From contig JAAOOA010000184.1 of NCBI GenBank assembly GCA_012861695.1, forward strand, positions 479,001 through 543,000: DNA of 64,000 bases, written 5' to 3'. This stretch comes from Trematomus loennbergii. Taxonomy: Eukaryota > Chordata > Actinopteri > Perciformes > Nototheniidae. A model generated the notes under the pieces. It searched no databases, was not told where the DNA came from, and worked only from the letters and a program-made list of their open reading frames with translations. The position numbers and the translations under genes were made by a program. Below are positions 1-11,794 of this stretch, in pieces. Position 1 is the stretch's first letter, and every line of letters starts with the position of its first letter.

Positions 1-416
1 AAATAATAAGTAAATCTATGCCAAACTGAACAAGGCTCAGTCTAGACAAGGCCTGGCATTATTTAAAACATTATGGGATGAAAAAAAGATGAAGAAATGT
101 GAAGGTTATCTGTTTTATAAAAACAACTTTAATCATAAGACAAATTCAATTCAAATAGCAACAATATTATCGTAGCAAATTATTTGTACTCAAATCTTTA
201 AATAAATCTTTTTTTTTTAACTATCCTAAACGTTGTGGCACATGGAATTCAAAGCAAAGCAGTATGATGAAAAACTATATCTGAATATTAAATGTTATTC
301 TCACATTGTGCTGAGTAGCCTACATCACAGGCCCAGTCCTAACGCTCAATATTCTTTACTGATTGTCAGAAAAACCCACAAAATGTTTTCATCATCATTA
401 ATGAAAAGAGAAATAT
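1..416. other. AT-rich sequence 3' of foxl1
   Basis: This stretch lies downstream of the foxl1 stop codon, since that gene reads leftwards. It is AT-rich with short A and T runs and has no ORF resembling a protein. Part of it should be the foxl1 3' UTR, but I could not place a polyadenylation signal with confidence. Confidence 0.5.
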
Positions 417-1564
417 TCATTTCAGATGCAGCACTTTGTCGGGGTATGTGAGTGACAGGTAGGAGCAGAAGGGGAATCCCATGTGGTACAGCTGATGTGG
501 TCGCGTGCCGAGCACAACGGAAGAACTGAACGCGGGACTTCCACGCTCTGCGCACGTGTCCGCGGACAAATCGAGGATGCTTCCGCGCGCTTGGTCTTCA
601 CTTTTCGATAAGATGCTCTCGATGCTGAAACCTTTCGATTTGTCCCTGCTCGGTACCGTTTCTCTGGGTCTGTGCTGTGCTACTGCAGCCGGGACTGTGG
701 TGCCTGCGCTCCAGACGGCGCAGATCGGGCTCCTCTCCTCTCCTCTCCCGCTGACCGCTGACAGGCTTCCCTCTGGCTCGCCGTACATCCACCAGGCAGA
801 ATGTCTTGGAGCGGGACATGTCCCAGGCTGAGGGGCGTCCAGCTTCCTTCCGGTGCATGCAAGAGCGTCTCTGTTGGGGGACCCATTAGGTCTCAGTTTG
901 GGGGGGTGCTGTGACAGCTCAGCCTGGTTCAGCTCGACCAGCACCGCTTTTGTGTCAGGTTGTGTCTCCACTCTCTCTGCATGGTGCCTCGCTGGATCTC
1001 CGCTATCCCCGGGCCAGTCCGGTGCTTATGGGAGGACTGGGGGTCCCTGGATGGCCCCGGGCCCTTGGTACGTTTGTGTCCACCGGCTTTGGATTCCATG
1101 GCATCCTGCTGACTCTTCGCCTTCCTCTTCCTCCGACGGTAGTTGCCATTCTCAAACATATCCAGGCACTTGGTGTCCAGAGTCCAGTAGCTGCCTTTCC
1201 CCGGCCGGCCTTTCTCCCTGGGTACCTTGATGAAGCAGTCATTCAGCGACAGGTTGTGCCGGATGGAGTTCTGCCAGCCCTGCTTGTTGTCGTGGTAAAA
1301 GGGGAAGCGGTCCATGATGAAGTGGTAGATGCCGCTGAGCGTGGCGCGCTGCTCCGGCGCGCTCTTGATGGCCATGGCGATGAGCGCGATGTAGCTGTAG
1401 GGGGGCTTCTGCGGGGGCTCCTGGCGGGCCGGCAGGAAACTCAAGGCAGCGGGCACGACCCCTGCGCTGTCCCCTCCATACAGATAAATGAGCGAAGCAC
1501 CGGAGAGACTCAGAGCCGAAGATGGCACTCCTAGAGAGGGCAGGCGGCCGTGGTAGAGCGTCAT
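417..1564 (-). CDS. foxl1: Forkhead box L1 transcription factor, with an apparent frameshift
   Basis: FOXL1 is a nuclear winged-helix transcription factor, known in vertebrates from gut mesenchyme and hedgehog-linked signalling. The ATG at 1564-1562 opens a frame whose residues ~52-145 form a forkhead domain: it begins [14 protein letters not shown], has the recognition helix [15 protein letters not shown] at ~97-111, and ends in the basic run RRRKRK. An N-terminal YLYG motif also matches FOXL1. That frame stops at 929. The rest of the protein continues in another frame (stop at 417) and holds the FOX C-terminal motif KGFSIESIL and a terminal [20 protein letters not shown] tail. The frames cross in a CAGAGAGAG tract at ~970-985; one AG unit fewer would join them into about 381 residues, close to the ~345 of human FOXL1. 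The family is single-exon, so a splice is unlikely. Identity is firm; whether the shift is real or an assembly error is open. Confidence 0.93.
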
Positions 1565-2000
1565 GACGCCGGGGTGGCTGGAGTGTGTCCTGGGTAAAGT
1601 TGAGCCGTCTCCCGGAGCTGCTCTCCTCCACCGACTGACTCCCCAGCCTCATGAGGACCCCAGAAAATGTTAATAATTGTTTTACGTTTGCTGTGTTGTG
1701 TTGACTTTGCACTGGGAAATAAATTGTCCATCATAAACAGTCGGTGGTGTTCTCAGCCCACCCACATTAATTAAAATTTCATTGCACTGAAACTCCCTTA
1801 TGTTCCCCCTCTTTTCCTAACAACCAATGAGGTGGCGGGTTATTTCCTCATCTGTTTATAGAATTAGTCGCTTGATAAGTCTGCCCACCCAGGTCGAATC
1901 AAGCTGTGTTTATTTGGAAAAAATTCCGGGCACCCAATACATAAACGCACTGATGTGCTGTTTGAAATATCACGTCCACCCTGACGCTGAGAGTTGCTCA
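1565..2000 (-). promoter_or_regulatory. Putative foxl1 upstream region
   Basis: On the minus strand there is a TATA-like CTATAAACAG at about 1853-1862, an inverted CCAAT (CATTGGTT) near 1825-1835, and a forkhead-type AAATAAACA at about 1906-1915. The last could allow autoregulation. Assignment rests only on position and short motifs, so it is weak. Confidence 0.3.
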
Positions 2001-4938
2001 CACAGAGAGAACAAGCAAACACTGCGGAGTCTTTATGGGAGTTGCTTTGGGTTTGCTCAAATGAAAATAAAGTGTATAAAAGTGAAAATAACTTTAACAA
2101 TTTCTTTTACCTCGTGTCAGGCCCCAAAACACTTGTATCCAAAGAACTGAGGACACAGTCATTGATGACTGACGGGATATTATCACATGTCGATGCCACA
2201 ACCTCAGCTGGTTTATATGCATTTTTCATCATTATCCTATTATTTTTATTATAGCTTTTCTTTGTTCATACGCCATGAAGTTTTGTAAAATGTTAGATTT
2301 TCCTTTCAGATTTGTATTGAACGATTCACTTATAATTTCCATTACCGGTATATCTTAGTCATACATGAGGGATTTAAAATATAATTTAGACTCAAATCAA
2401 ATGTATCATCAGCAACGGTGGACTGTAAAACTTCGACATGGTCATGCAATATTAAACATCACTTTGATCTTGCAGTCCCTGGGCAGGGCACGATTAAAAC
2501 GTACACAAGGACAGAGCTCAGCTATACAGGCGATGACACATAAAACACATAATGCTAAATTACACAAAGCAATACGTATCTAAAAGGTTCTGGTGTACCT
2601 TTATCTTCTTTTATCAACATTTCAGGTCATTGTTTTAAAAAATAAGAGTAATGGAAATTGAAACAATTATCAGCTCAAACACCATCCGGATCAATAACTA
2701 ATATATATATATTTTTACCCCCATCATAATTTTTGCACCATGCATAATAATGTATTGGCCAGCAGCACAAACTCAATATGAACTGAACACACATCTCAAC
2801 CAGAAACTGGACATCATTAGCTTCATAAAGGCCATATGAACATGTTTGTTATTGATGGCCCCTCTGTTCTTATTACTTTTTGATCTAAGTTGAATAATAA
2901 GCATAAAGAGTATACAGTCAACATACAGTCCAAAAAGAGCATGTGAGGAGATTGGGTGGTTGGATGGTCCCCTGAAAACATGTTGTCATCAAAATTAAAA
3001 AAACCACACTGATCACACACACAGAATGTATGAGCTGCTGGGCTGCATGTTGTAGATTTTGGCTCTATTTGTATCACAGCTGAGCTAAATGAAATGTGTT
3101 TTGATGCCCATTGGGAAGCTGCAGAAAGGCACTAAGAAAGGTATTGCCTTACAAGGACAACATGGACAGTGTTATTTGTAGTTTCAGCATGATGCTTTAT
3201 ATTATGTATTTTCCTGTTTATAGGTCAAAGGAGGATTATAACAACTTTACAAGTGCGCACAGCTGGCCCCTGCTTACATTAGGGGTTTGAAGCTTTCAGT
3301 GGATAAACTCAGAAGTTGGTCTTTTCTCTGTTTCTCTCAGCAAATGGTGATTCATTAGCACAAAAAACCCCGAAACTAACATGTAACGGGTATCAGACGT
3401 GTACAGGATTTTAACCCATTTCCTGGGCAGCTGCTGGGAAGACCTTTCTGTAGAATGTAGAAGACACATGTTAAGTGATATTAATACAAGAGCGCATCAG
3501 CTGTATTGGAGCATAATGTGAGCAGCTTTGGAGCGGCTGATAAACACCAAGGCTGTAGCACACATGCACTCAGGTCAAGAGTTTTCATTTACCAAGCTCC
3601 ATGTTTTTTTAAATGTTGGACACCATACAACTAACAACACTGACTTGTGCACATCATGATTAACATTTAAACCCCTTAATGATTCAAATTAATTAACGAT
3701 AGATTACTGTTTTTCATGTTTTAATTCAGCGTCACAGCTCACTGTACTCTTAAAGGATGTGCAAAGGGTCAGCCTGTGACCTAACAGTTCTAACTAATCA
3801 TGACCTTAGAGGGAGAGCTCATCATTTCTTTCGAAAATGTCAACGATCTTGCAAATGTATTCCCCACTTTGCATGCTCCAAGTTTATTCATGCTTCGCTG
3901 TGTGACGTGCTCATCTCAGTCTATCGTTAGTTTCCCTCCAGGCGTGCTTTACAAAAAAAATCAGATTTTAATAATAAATTGTCTTATTTGTTTTTTCTAT
4001 TTTGTTTCGAATAATCTGGCTAAAATTAATCAAATTGACAGCTAATGCCCCTGCAGTTAAATTCCAAAATGTACGAATATGCAAATATTTTCCTTTTTAT
4101 GAACAACATGTTTTTCTTCACAGAAAGGTCCTTCCTCATTTCATGGTGGAAGGGGAGTTCTCCCTTCACACTTGTATATGTTGCTTCCAAAGTTGTCACA
4201 ACATCATGTTTGTACATTTAATGTGTGAGAAGACAGACATTCCCTCTTAGCAGATGAATGTGACATCATTGTTACATGCATCATTATGCAGAGTGAAGCT
4301 CCAACATGCAAGGAAGGAACAACAACCAAAAACAGAGGATGACTTTAGGAATCCTTATCAATAAAGTTTCATACACCTCAGTGCAAACTATTTAACCATG
4401 AAGGACATTATTTTACCAGTGGTCTCTGTCCACAATAGGCTTGTACAATTATGACAATATATTGTTGTCAGAAATGTCCAATTTCAATCAGACAACTCAC
4501 GTGTTTCTTAATATGTTTATTAGAAGCAGCATATAGTTTGAGTGTGGCGTCTAGGCTCGGGCCTCATCACTCCACAGATTTACAACATTGAGTGATGATT
4601 AGATAACTACCCCCCGAGCCTACAGGTGGAAGCTGGGGTGGAAGCTGGGGTGGTGGGGGGGGCAGGCGAGCAGCAGCAACATGAAAACAGTGGCAGCATT
4701 AGCGAGGCAGAGGCAGCAGACCTGGCAGCTTAAATAGAGCGGCATGTTTCGGAGAATGTGTTTGGTTGGTTGTAAGAGGGACGAGGCGCGTCACATGTTA
4801 ATGTATCATTGGTGCTCGAGTTGACTGCCTGAACTAGCTCGGAGGCTTCGCTTTGTTATTACAACAGTCACAGTGTGTATCAGAATAAAGATGAACTAGC
4901 GTTCTATTATTAAATTCATTATATATTAACATTACATG

Positions 4939-4940
<2 letters not shown>
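2001..4940. other. Intergenic, no gene seen
   Basis: Between foxl1 and acd this AT-rich stretch shows only short spurious ORFs. There is a small (AT) run near 2701 and a G-rich patch at 4620-4660 with the repeated word GGAAGCTGGGGT. Conserved foxl1 enhancers could lie here but cannot be recognised by eye. Confidence 0.5.

Positions 4941-5000
<60 letters not shown>
4941..5000. repeat. (TA)n microsatellite
   Basis: About 60 bases of nearly perfect TA dinucleotides, followed by AAATATATATTATG and a run of T. A simple length-unstable repeat. Confidence 0.97.
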
Positions 5001-5003
<3 letters not shown>

Positions 5004-5536
5004 TATATTATGTGTTTTTTTTTTTTTTTTTAAATGAACAGCTACTTCTTGTAATCAAAGCTCAATTATTTGAGGTATTTGCTGACATCTTCTGGAGGAA
5101 TAGAAAACTGCTTTACTCTCCAGTGATAATGCAAAGTTATATGATAACAGTTCCATCATGTGGACATTTGGTAGAATCGATATTTTTATCTTTATTGTCA
5201 TATAAAAAATAACTTAAAACTTAAATCTAAAAAATCCTGTTCAGAACCATTTCTCCTGACTTCTTCAGAGAGAGACTTGTGGCCTGCATTAATAAGTCAA
5301 ATAAATGTCATGCTGAGTGTTCAGTAAACTCTTCATAACATCTTTCAAAGGATCTATAGATTATACATTAGCATAATTCCCAGCATGCATTGAGTGCTAG
5401 CCACTCTGAATAGCAACAGTACAGGATGGGAATCTGTGATTTAATCGTTTTTTCGGTTTTCTTAAATATAAAATGAAGTGTCCAGCTTGTTTTACCTTTG
5501 AAGCACTCATCAATATTTTCATTGACAATGGATCAG
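5001..5536. other. Intergenic, no gene seen
   Basis: AT-rich sequence beginning with a long T run. The only ORF (5012-5212) is short with no recognisable motif. Nothing further is seen. Confidence 0.5.
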
Positions 5537-6623
5537 AGGCCTGTACTACGAAGCTGGATTTTCGCTTAGCCGGCTAACTTCAGGGAAATCTCGGGCTTTC
5601 CGGTCCTACGACGCTGGTTCTCTTTTTAGCAGGCTAGATTTCCATGGTAATTTATGCTGAGCGGCAAACCTGCTCCGGAGCAGGTTAGGTTGCAGGCTAA
5701 GAGATCAACTCAGTAAAGCACCGCCTGCTGACCAATCAGAGCTCCGTGTGCGGAGTTTAAAGCTATCAAGTCATATTACAGGATAGAGGAAATACAGAAA
5801 AGGAAAGACAGCCGGCCAAAATCAACTGACTGTGTGAACGTGAAAATTAATAGAATATCCCCTCCCATCTTCAGAGCAATCTGACTATTATAATATTAGC
5901 GTTAAGAAAGCTTACTTAAATATCTGCCACGACATAAGTAACCGGATCAGAGTAACATTAAGTACAGTCCGCGGCACTGTGAGTGCAGACGTCGATGTGT
6001 CCCATTATCATTCATATCATATCACATCATAATGTATCATATATTTCCTTATTTGAGTCAGCTTCTTGAGCCGTATCTGGCCGTGCAACACTCACAGTGT
6101 CACATACTGTATGCAGAAGTATTATTTTAAGCAACACATTAAGTTGATGAAACACTCGAGTCAAATTCTCCTAATTAAAGTCAGATCCACTCGTGTCTTG
6201 GACGGGGCAGTGATTTCATAAACCTGTTAATGTACGCATTCAAACACTTTTTCTTTTACCAGCTGTATTCACCTTGCAGGTGCAGCTATGTGGCTTTTAT
6301 CCTGGATAAAGTGTTTAAGTCATGGATGTTTAAAGTTTAACTTCTTCATATTTGACTAATATTAAAGTTCACTTTTCATTCAGGAAGTATGACGCTGCGC
6401 TGTCAGTACGCTTGTCCGTGTTTGAGATTGGTCGAATGCTCCAAATACCACCCCTTTCATGTGAACGTGCACCTAACTAGATAGGACACGGCTGGCTTCA
6501 GCGATCCACTTGATAACCAGCGTCGTAGTACAGTTTAGCCAGAGCGCGTATGTTTTGGATTGGGCCAACCGGCTAACTCAAACATATCCAGGTTAGGTTG
6601 AACCAGCTTCGTAGTACAGGCCT
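5537..6623. mobile_element. Terminal-inverted-repeat DNA element, family A, copy 1
   Basis: The left end AGGCCTGTACTACGAAGCTG is matched in inverse by CAGCTTCGTAGTACAGGCCT at the right end. Inside, a second motif pair, 'cctacgacgctggt' and 'accagcgtcgtagta', repeats the arrangement. The ~1.09 kb unit has no transposase-like ORF, so it is a non-autonomous element. Flanking CAG on both sides may be a 3-bp target duplication. A second full copy is inverted at 15175-16163 and a left-end fragment lies at 6931. Confidence 0.9.
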
Positions 6624-6930
6624 CAGGTGACTGTGATCAACGCACACTCAACACTATCTGCCTAACAACAAGCAGCAGACTGACAAAGATAGCAACTAGC
6701 TGGTTGTGTAGGACTATGTTTGATATTAAGATCTCCATATGAAAGCCAAAGGGGTGTTATGTTGTTGTTATGTTATACACACAATTTGACAAATAATAAA
6801 CAATTATCAACTATTTTGTTCTGAAGTTAAGTAAAAGAGCTTCAATATTCGAGACAAATGTACAATTTCATCTGAGAAAACATCTGTGTTTTTTAGTATT
6901 AGAGTTTAGACACCCACTAAACCCATTTAT

Positions 6931-7215
6931 GGCCTGTACTACGAAGCAGGATTTGCAGTCAGGATTAACTTGGTCCTACGATGCGGGTTCACTTCTTACC
7001 GGGGTAGATCTCCATGGTAACTTATGCTGAACACCTAACCTGCTCCGGAGCTGGTTCCAGATAAGAGATCAACTCAGTGAACGCACCGCCTGCTGACCAA
7101 TCAGAGCTTAGTGTGCGGAGTTTAAAGCTATCAAGTCATATTACAGGATAAAGGAAAACAGTTTAAACTGCCGTTGCAGGAAAGACGTCCGGCAAAAATC
7201 ACCGACTGTTTCAAT
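6931..7215. mobile_element. Left-end fragment of family A element
   Basis: Starts GGCCTGTACTACGAAGCAGG and follows the left ~280 bases of the copy at 5537 (shared 'aatcagagct', 'tttaaagctatcaagtcata', 'ttacaggata'). No matching right end follows; the sequence passes directly into family B repeat sequence, so the element is truncated. Confidence 0.85.
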
Positions 7216-8035
7216 GTGAAAATTCCAAAGTCACATTGGTTTCTCATACAGCATCTCTGTATAGTATGCATATTCACCAGGTATTCACTCTCTGTCCTAA
7301 ACGACTTGTTGGAGCTCCTGCCCCCCCTCCCTGTGAGCCCAGTGTGCTCTGATTGGTCGGGACGTTGCGAGGCTCGTTGCGAGGCTCGTTGCGAGGCTCG
7401 TTGCGAGGCTCGTTGCGAGGCTCGTTGCTGCTCGCCGCTGCTGCGAGCTGCTGCTGCGAGCTGCTGCTGCGAGCTGCTGCTGCGAGGAGCGGACACGTTT
7501 CCGGGTCGGCGATACAGCGAGAACAAGCGAAACTCATCCTGAGCACACACAAACACTCACAGCCGAAGTAAAAACAATAAGTGTGGCTTGATATTGAGTA
7601 AGAAAAAGGTTTATAACGCTGTGAGAATGGGTCTGCGGAGAGCATTTATCCGCGATCCCAACTCGTCTATTACCAGCGTTCAGGGAGCTCTATGCAAGTC
7701 AATGGGGACTCCCTGTTAGTTAGCCAAGGGATCCTGGTGTGTGAGGTGCTCCGCGGATTGGTCCATTTGGGCCAATCCGGTCATTTGTTGTTGATTTGGG
7801 TGTTCACACGTCACAGAACCCAGGAAGAAAACAATGGAAAATGAGAAATGTCCAACGAGGCGTTCTGGGGCAGCATAGACAGGTCTTTTCTGTGTTAGAG
7901 TTTTACTCGCTACAGGGTGTACTTTGAGGGTTTGTGACTCTGCAGACCATTTACATGCAGAAAAACCTTCATAACACACAAGGGGACGGGTAATAACCGG
8001 AAAAGCATGACATGGGCCCTTTAAGACTATCATAG
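7216..8035. mobile_element. Family B MITE, 5'-truncated, with internal minisatellite
   Basis: Shares long stretches with 57792-58561 (opposite orientation), 34520-34760 and 38160-38410: 'cacattggtttctcatacag', 'gttggagctcctgcc', 'ttactcgctacagggtgtac', and the right terminus CATGACATGGGCCCTTTAA. The opposite terminus is absent, replaced by the family A fragment. No coding potential; the ORFs in it are shadows of tandem repeats. Confidence 0.85.
7364..7485. repeat. Two adjacent minisatellites
   Basis: Five copies of the 12-mer GTTGCGAGGCTC (7364-7423) are followed by three copies of the 13-mer GAGCTGCTGCTGC (about 7445-7483). They produce artificial repetitive ORFs on both strands. GC-rich and within the family B element. 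Confidence 0.95.
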
Positions 8036-9993
8036 TTAACGTTAGCTAACCACACTTCATTTTAAGACACCGGAATTGTTATTAATGTTAAACAAATAAA
8101 ACTTTAAAAGCACTTCACTCTGTGCGTTGTCGTTCATATTCATATCTCCTACTCGCTAGGTGGCAGTGTCACGAAAAACGAGGGTCCTAGGAGTGCGGTC
8201 CCATGACTGCGGTCCTCAAACTGCAGTCTCCGACGCTGCGGCTTCATGCTACTCCCTATGCGCTGGAGGAAGGAAGGACCTGCGGTATCTCTCTGGCTCG
8301 TTGCGGATACGTAATTTCACATTCTAGCACAGTTTATTGCTCTTATACCGCGATTGTTGCCAACTACGATGCTCAACAGCTCGCTTAACGGAACTTTGAC
8401 GCTTGTATCAGTTTTGTTTACCACCAATCATGGGAGTATTGTGTATAGAAAGTAGTGAGTTTTATTTCTCGCGCTACCTAATTTCCATGAAGGCAACATG
8501 ACAGAGGGAGGGCTGTCACTCAGGATGCCAAAGTACTCTTTGGTAAGCCCCCCCCCAAGCAACATCAGGGCCACAAGTTTGAAAGTGAAAAAAAAGATCT
8601 GAAAGTGAAAAAATGTCTGAAGGCGAAAAAATATGTGAAACCTGAAAAAAATAGATTTTTAACTGAATAAATTATTGTTTTGAATCTGATATTGATTCAA
8701 ATATCAAAATATGTATAAAAGTGAAATATGAAAATAAATATTTTATCCAAAATAATTGCTGAACTGAATCAAAATAATATTCAACCTGAAAAATTATTTC
8801 AAATACTTATTTTAATTTTAAATACATTATTGTATTTTTCAAAGTTAAAAGATAAAAACTTGAACTTTCAAATAAATTTGTATTTTTTGAATGATCAAAA
8901 CTTATGACCCTGATAATAGCTCCATACGACATAGGAAAGTACTGATTTGCGCTCTTATTTTGTAAACAGCAACTTCCGGTAGCAGAATATGAAAAAACTG
9001 GCGTTTTTTTGTTTCGGTTTACGAGTGGTTTTATTTTTTGTTTTGAGAGGTAGAACATAAAAATCATCCCGTTTTTTAAGTTTAGTTAATACCTTTTTGA
9101 CCATGATAAAGAACAAAGCCTTGTATTTCAAGTTTATTTTTTAAATTTTAAAACGAAAATCAAATATCCACTCGTATTTTGTTTTTTGATATCTTTTTGT
9201 GAAAAGAAAATCCAATTACCAAAACATATACTGACCGCAACAGTACCCTACATCATCTTAAAGCTGGGAATCTGAAGATGGATTTGAGATGCAGCTCAGC
9301 TCTGTGTATTAATATTGGTCATAAACATTGTGTTTTGGTGAGATGCCCATTCAAATTTGATTTAGAATGTGTGAGGGCTTGGAATATTATGAGGGAATGA
9401 TATGATGCCAGGCTCTATTATTTCTCATAACGTGTTGCATGATTTGTTACAGGGTTTTGGTGCTACATTTAAAAAATGTTTACCACTCAAGAATGAACAA
9501 AAATGCTCAGAAATTCCTTTACAGTAAGACTTCAAAAAGGCTTTGATTTCCTTGAAAGTTCTGCAAAAATTGCTTTTTCTGGCGATCACTCCCATTTTGG
9601 AAACTGCTAAGAAACCCATTAATGTCAATATACATAATCCCTCAGGCTGCAGTTAGTGGTTGTAAAGTGTGCGATCATCTTATATATTTTTTATATTTCT
9701 TTATACAGCCTCACTATATTGCAATGGCTATATGAGGACTACTTTTATCACATGTGAATTAGAGTCTCAGCTATGCAGTCATATCAAATTCATGCAATTC
9801 CAAGACTGTTTAGTTTGCGGAAGTATCCAAATACACCATTTCAGAAAAGGTGATAACACATGTATACTGCATGGAAAGAAACTGTATGATTTCTGCCCAA
9901 ATCTGCATGGGATAGCATAAAGTTGGCATGTGGGTCTTCATTCAGATATCTTTATTTATTTTTATCTTTTTGACAATTTACATACTTAGAACT
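8036..9993. other. Intergenic, AT-rich, no gene seen
   Basis: Contains a degenerate purine repeat around 8580-8650 (GAAAGTGAAAAAA-like words at about 20-base spacing) and then strongly AT-rich sequence to ~9180. The remainder up to the acd stop codon shows no recognisable feature; its right edge should include the acd 3' UTR. Confidence 0.5.
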
Positions 9994-11794
9994 TCAGATT
10001 ACATTTGATTGAGAGGATACTGATGTGTTGGGAGGAGGATCCGTCTGCTTTGAAACCACAAGATATTTCACGGCCCAGTGCAGATGGGCCTCTGCGACGC
10101 TGAATCCACGGAAATCCTGCTGATTCTGTCCAGACACTTGGTAAGAGTAAGAGAAAGGCCTGCCGTCACTGTGAACAGTGGGACTCTTTGTCTTTCTGGA
10201 AACAGTCCCTACAGTTTGAGCCGGCTGGTGACTGCCCCCCTCTTCAGCCCCAGAGCCTGTCTGAGCGTCAAAGAGCCAAGATGGAGGGCTGCCACTGATC
10301 TGAGTCTCCTGCTCCACTAAGGTGGTCAGGGCTTCTGCTGTGGGCTCTCTTCTCTTTCTCTCTGCATTTCTATATACTATCTCATTTGTCCCCTTAATGT
10401 TTTTTAACAAAATCTGACTTTCTTTGTCCAAAGCTGGGAGATTGTGTTGTGCTGTGTCTGTGTGTGTCTGTGACAGAAATAAGGTGTGACAGTGGTGGAC
10501 TCACAGAAGTGGAAGTTGAAGGAGTCGCAGTGGCATGGAGGCTGGTTGAGTGTGGATCTTTCTGGTATGGAGGGAGGAAGCTGTGCTCTTCTTTGTTGAG
10601 CTCTGATGCATCCTTTAAACTGTGGAGAGGCTGTTGCATGCTGGTTAAGATTACACCATCATCAGACTGAAATTCAGTAGCAGTGGGATTTTGTGGCAAA
10701 TGGTTTGGTGTTGCTTCTGTTGACACATCAGAGGATGATGAGGTGTCACATGGTGGAGGAAAAATGTCCCAAGGGTTGGACAAAGGCCTGTCGCTATCAA
10801 TAAACACTGTGATTCCGTCCTCATGTAACATGCTGTCCTCCACAGGACAAGGTGAGTTGTCATTGGCGTCTCTCTCTACAACTTCCGGCTTGGCTATAGC
10901 CCACTCTGCATCATCGTCACCAGAAGGCTGCGTGGTCTGCAGAGTTTTAAAGACTTGAGGTAAATCTCTCTTTCTGTCCTCAGAGGCAGCACACACTCCA
11001 CCGGTTGTCCTGCTTCCAACAGGTAACTGTGTGTGCAGCTGCTCAGCATCTTGTTCTGGAAAGCGAAGACACTTAATGGGGAAAGGTTTCACTCCTTTAA
11101 ATCGGACCCTGTCAACACTCCAGCGTGTGGCAGTGACTGTGTCTGGGGGGGTCAGCAGTGGGTTGTAAGTTGAGGTGGAGGGCTGCTGGCTCTTAGAGCG
11201 GCTGCTGGCTGCTATCAGTCTCTCTCGAACATCCCCAAGCACAGCATGCAGACAGTCATGCTGCCATTCCCCCAGCAGCTCCGACAGATCACCCCACTGG
11301 CTCATCTGAGAGTCCTGTGTCTTCTGATGAGCCAGCAGGGCCCTCCATGTCTGGCAGATCTTCAGCCTGATGGAGGGCTGGCTGGTGCTGGTAGGGGGGG
11401 TGTCTTTTACTTGACCGGCAGCAGTTGTAGCCAGCTCTCTAACTAATAAGAAGAAGCTGCATTTAGTCAGTTCCGGGGCCATGTGAAACTGCAGCTGGTA
11501 GTCTTGGATGCGAACTGTGGTGTTCACAAGGCTGGTGAAACGATCGCGACCGTCCTGTTGCTGGACATGCTCCCAGGCTGATGCTGTGAGGATGGCAGGA
11601 ATCTGCAGCTCCTCGTCGGACAGGAAGAGCAGCCCCGTGGGGCCCTCGGAGCCCTGGGCCTGGGACTGAGACATATCACCCACCCCGATGACATGCGCCT
11701 TCAGCTGCCCGCCGCTGCCCCCCTCCTCCCTGCCATAGCTGAGGACCAGACTCTCTATCCACGGAGGCAGTCTGCTGCGAGCACCTCGATTCAT
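9994..11794 (-). CDS. acd: Shelterin component TPP1 (adrenocortical dysplasia homolog)
   Basis: TPP1 bridges TIN2 and POT1 at telomeres and recruits telomerase through its OB fold. The ATG at 11794-11792 opens a 466-residue frame. Residues ~10-155 match the TPP1 OB fold (start PWIESLVL; then GLLFLSDEELQIPAIL; later TKCSFFLLVRELA). A long Ser/Thr/Pro-rich linker follows, with a conserved-looking VRFKGVKPFPIKCLRFPEQD segment that may be the POT1-binding part. The frame stops at 10394. A second minus-strand frame continues to 9994 and carries PFSYSYQV...EAHLHWAVKYLV, matching the C-terminal TIN2-binding end of vertebrate TPP1 (human has FQYEYEPP...WALHFL). The join lies in or before the overlap at 10394-10500, near an AC-rich tract, and needs a 1-base (mod 3) shift. 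A 37-base GT..AG segment nearby is too short for an intron. No introns interrupt the rest, unlike the multi-exon human gene. Total about 600 residues. Confidence 0.88.

Noticed and set aside
853..1534. Plus-strand ORFs of 125 and 207 residues
   Set aside because: Antisense to the GC-rich foxl1 forkhead region.
7131..7645. Repetitive ORFs on both strands with SQRA, NEPR or RGSL repeats
   Set aside because: They are frame readings of the 12-mer and 13-mer minisatellites inside a MITE.
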